A stretch of DNA of 6,559 nt from Cacconaster sp045642485. GTDB taxonomy: Bacteria; Bacteroidota; Bacteroidia; Bacteroidales; UBA932. The stretch covers positions 1 to 6,559 of the forward strand of contig JAZUIV010000051.1 in assembly GCA_045642485.1 (NCBI GenBank). Direction: 5' to 3'. The translations under genes were made by a program, and so were the position numbers. Position 1 is the first letter of the stretch, and each line of letters opens with the position of its first letter. The notes under the pieces were generated by a model, which worked only from the letters and a program-made list of their open reading frames with translations, was not told the origin of the DNA and ran no database searches. Positions 5,585 to 6,559 of this stretch are shown one piece after another.

Positions 5585-6559
5585 ATGAAAACGATTAAAG
5601 CATTTTCAGTATTATCCGTTCTGGCAGGCGCGGTTGTCCTGCTTTCTTCCTGTGACAAGGAGAACCCCCAACAGTATAAATATGAAGCCACCTTCTATGT
5701 GGGAGGCAATGTCGCAAAGGATGCCGCCTACATCTACAAGGATAATGAACTCCTGTATCGTCTTGACGACAACTCTACGCTATCCGGGCTTGCCGTGATG
5801 GATGACGGCATATATTCCTGTGGCGAATTTTGGGACTTGGATGACAATGGCAAGCTCCATTTGTCCGCCCCTGTTATCTGGAAGGACGGGAAACGGCTTG
5901 ACGTGGATTTCGGAGGAACAACTGGAAGCCTCCAAAATATGGTGAAGAGCGGAAAGAACTGGCTTTGCTGCGGAGACATAACGGGCGAGGATGGTAAAAG
6001 TTACGGCATCATCATCGAAAACGGAAAAGTAGTGTTCCGCAGCGGGGACCCGGTCTCTTTCGATTATATGTGCCTCGGTGCGTCAGGAGACTATTATGTA
6101 TTGGTGACTGACCTCGGCAGTGTGGAGCTTTGGCGGATAGATGCCGAAGCAAAACAGCTTGTATCATCCGATACAATCGCCTCTCAGGAAGGATACGATG
6201 CCTGGTTTGGAACCTGCATGTATGTCGGTTTTCGCGACATTGCCGTCGGGATGTGGAAGATGAATCTGCTGGATGGCACATATCGTTCGTATATATGGCT
6301 TAGCGGGAACGAAGACCTTGTGGACCTGCAGGAGAATTCGTTCGTCGAAGGTCTGTGTTTTTTCAACGGTTACTGTGTGGCCGGGGGTAGCGTTTATACA
6401 GAATGGAACGAATCCGGCTCTCCGACATCCAGCAAGGCTGTCCAGTGGATTGTAAACGATAGGACGACCGCTATGCAGGATTTCAGCATCGGATGTATCG
6501 GGAAGAGCCAATTGAATCTGCTGATGAACTATGACGACAGGTTCCTGTTCCAGGGTGTA
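5585..6559 (+). CDS. Lipoprotein with about 45-residue repeats, probable beta-propeller (partial, 325 codons to window end)
   Basis: The frame is open from ATG 5585 to the last base, so the 3' end lies outside the window. Residues 1-22 are a lipoprotein signal peptide with lipobox LSSC and Cys23. The next residues, DKEN, are acidic, consistent with surface export. After a short linker the chain is a series of repeats of about 40-50 residues. Each starts with a strand containing an aromatic and a DG or NG turn (AYIYKDNELL at 48, APVIWKDGKRL at 95, YGIIIENGKVV at 140, YIWLSGNEDL at 236, AVQWIVNDRT at 285). Each is followed by a strand with small or Cys residues (IYSCGEFW, WLCCGDIT, CVAGGSVY). 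This 'vWKdG..........vyvaG' pattern is typical of Bacteroidales extracellular beta-propeller lipoproteins, usually annotated hypothetical. The likely role is ligand or glycan binding, with no catalytic residues visible. Promoter at 5535-5565; transcribed away from the glycosidase. Confidence 0.9.
   Translation, partial: MKTIKAFSVLSVLAGAVVLLSSCDKENPQQYKYEATFYVGGNVAKDAAYIYKDNELLYRLDDNSTLSGLAVMDDGIYSCGEFWDLDDNGKLHLSAPVIWKDGKRLDVDFGGTTGSLQNMVKSGKNWLCCGDITGEDGKSYGIIIENGKVVFRSGDPVSFDYMCLGASGDYYVLVTDLGSVELWRIDAEAKQLVSSDTIASQEGYDAWFGTCMYVGFRDIAVGMWKMNLLDGTYRSYIWLSGNEDLVDLQENSFVEGLCFFNGYCVAGGSVYTEWNESGSPTSSKAVQWIVNDRTTAMQDFSIGCIGKSQLNLLMNYDDRFLFQGV

Noticed and set aside
1..6559. CRISPR array, tRNA, rRNA or complete insertion sequence
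   Set aside because: No regularly spaced direct repeats, cloverleaf, rRNA-like sequence or transposase motifs were seen on either strand.

Overview
The window reads as chromosome of a Bacteroidales bacterium, probably from the gut. The grounds are two good Bacteroidetes-type promoters (TTTG or TTG, a 19-20 nt gap, then TAnnTTTG), no clear Shine-Dalgarno sequences, two lipoproteins with acidic residues just after the lipidated cysteine, a fimbrillin-like protein carrying an InlB-type repeat, and a GH95-type glycoside hydrolase. Genus cannot be fixed from the sequence alone.

Left part (1-2350, + strand). The first 220 bases hold no convincing gene. They contain a perfect 7-bp inverted repeat, promoter-like -7 boxes on both strands and a strong intrinsic terminator (208-240). 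A minus-strand ORF of 47 codons (223-366) overlaps the terminator and is doubtful. A good promoter (354-384) then drives a 46-aa peptide (413-553) and, 30 nt later, a 588-aa surface lipoprotein (584-2350). That lipoprotein has a fimbrillin-like N-terminal half, a C-type-lectin/FGE-like domain with a Tyr/Ser/Asn-rich C-terminal segment, and an InlB-type repeat.

Scar region (2343-2754). Just past the lipoprotein stop, another frame continues with what looks like the next repeat, as if one A had been gained in an A5 run. It then runs into the tail of an apparent winged-helix domain. A perfect 10-bp bidirectional terminator (2640-2665) closes this debris.

Right part (2755-6559). A complete secreted GH95-like glycosidase lies on the minus strand (2755-5205). 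Upstream of it is a 379-bp non-coding stretch holding a short coding-like remnant on the minus strand. Last comes a + strand lipoprotein built of about 45-residue repeats, probably a beta-propeller. It has its own promoter and runs off the window after 325 codons.

Together these are cell-envelope and glycan-facing functions: two probably surface-anchored lipoproteins that may bind ligands, and one periplasmic or secreted glycosidase. No SusC/SusD pair, regulator or reverse transcriptase is present. The region looks rearranged, with intact genes separated by gene remnants. The most interesting lead is the lipoprotein segment that resembles the variable region of a diversity-generating retroelement target, although no template repeat or reverse transcriptase is visible here.
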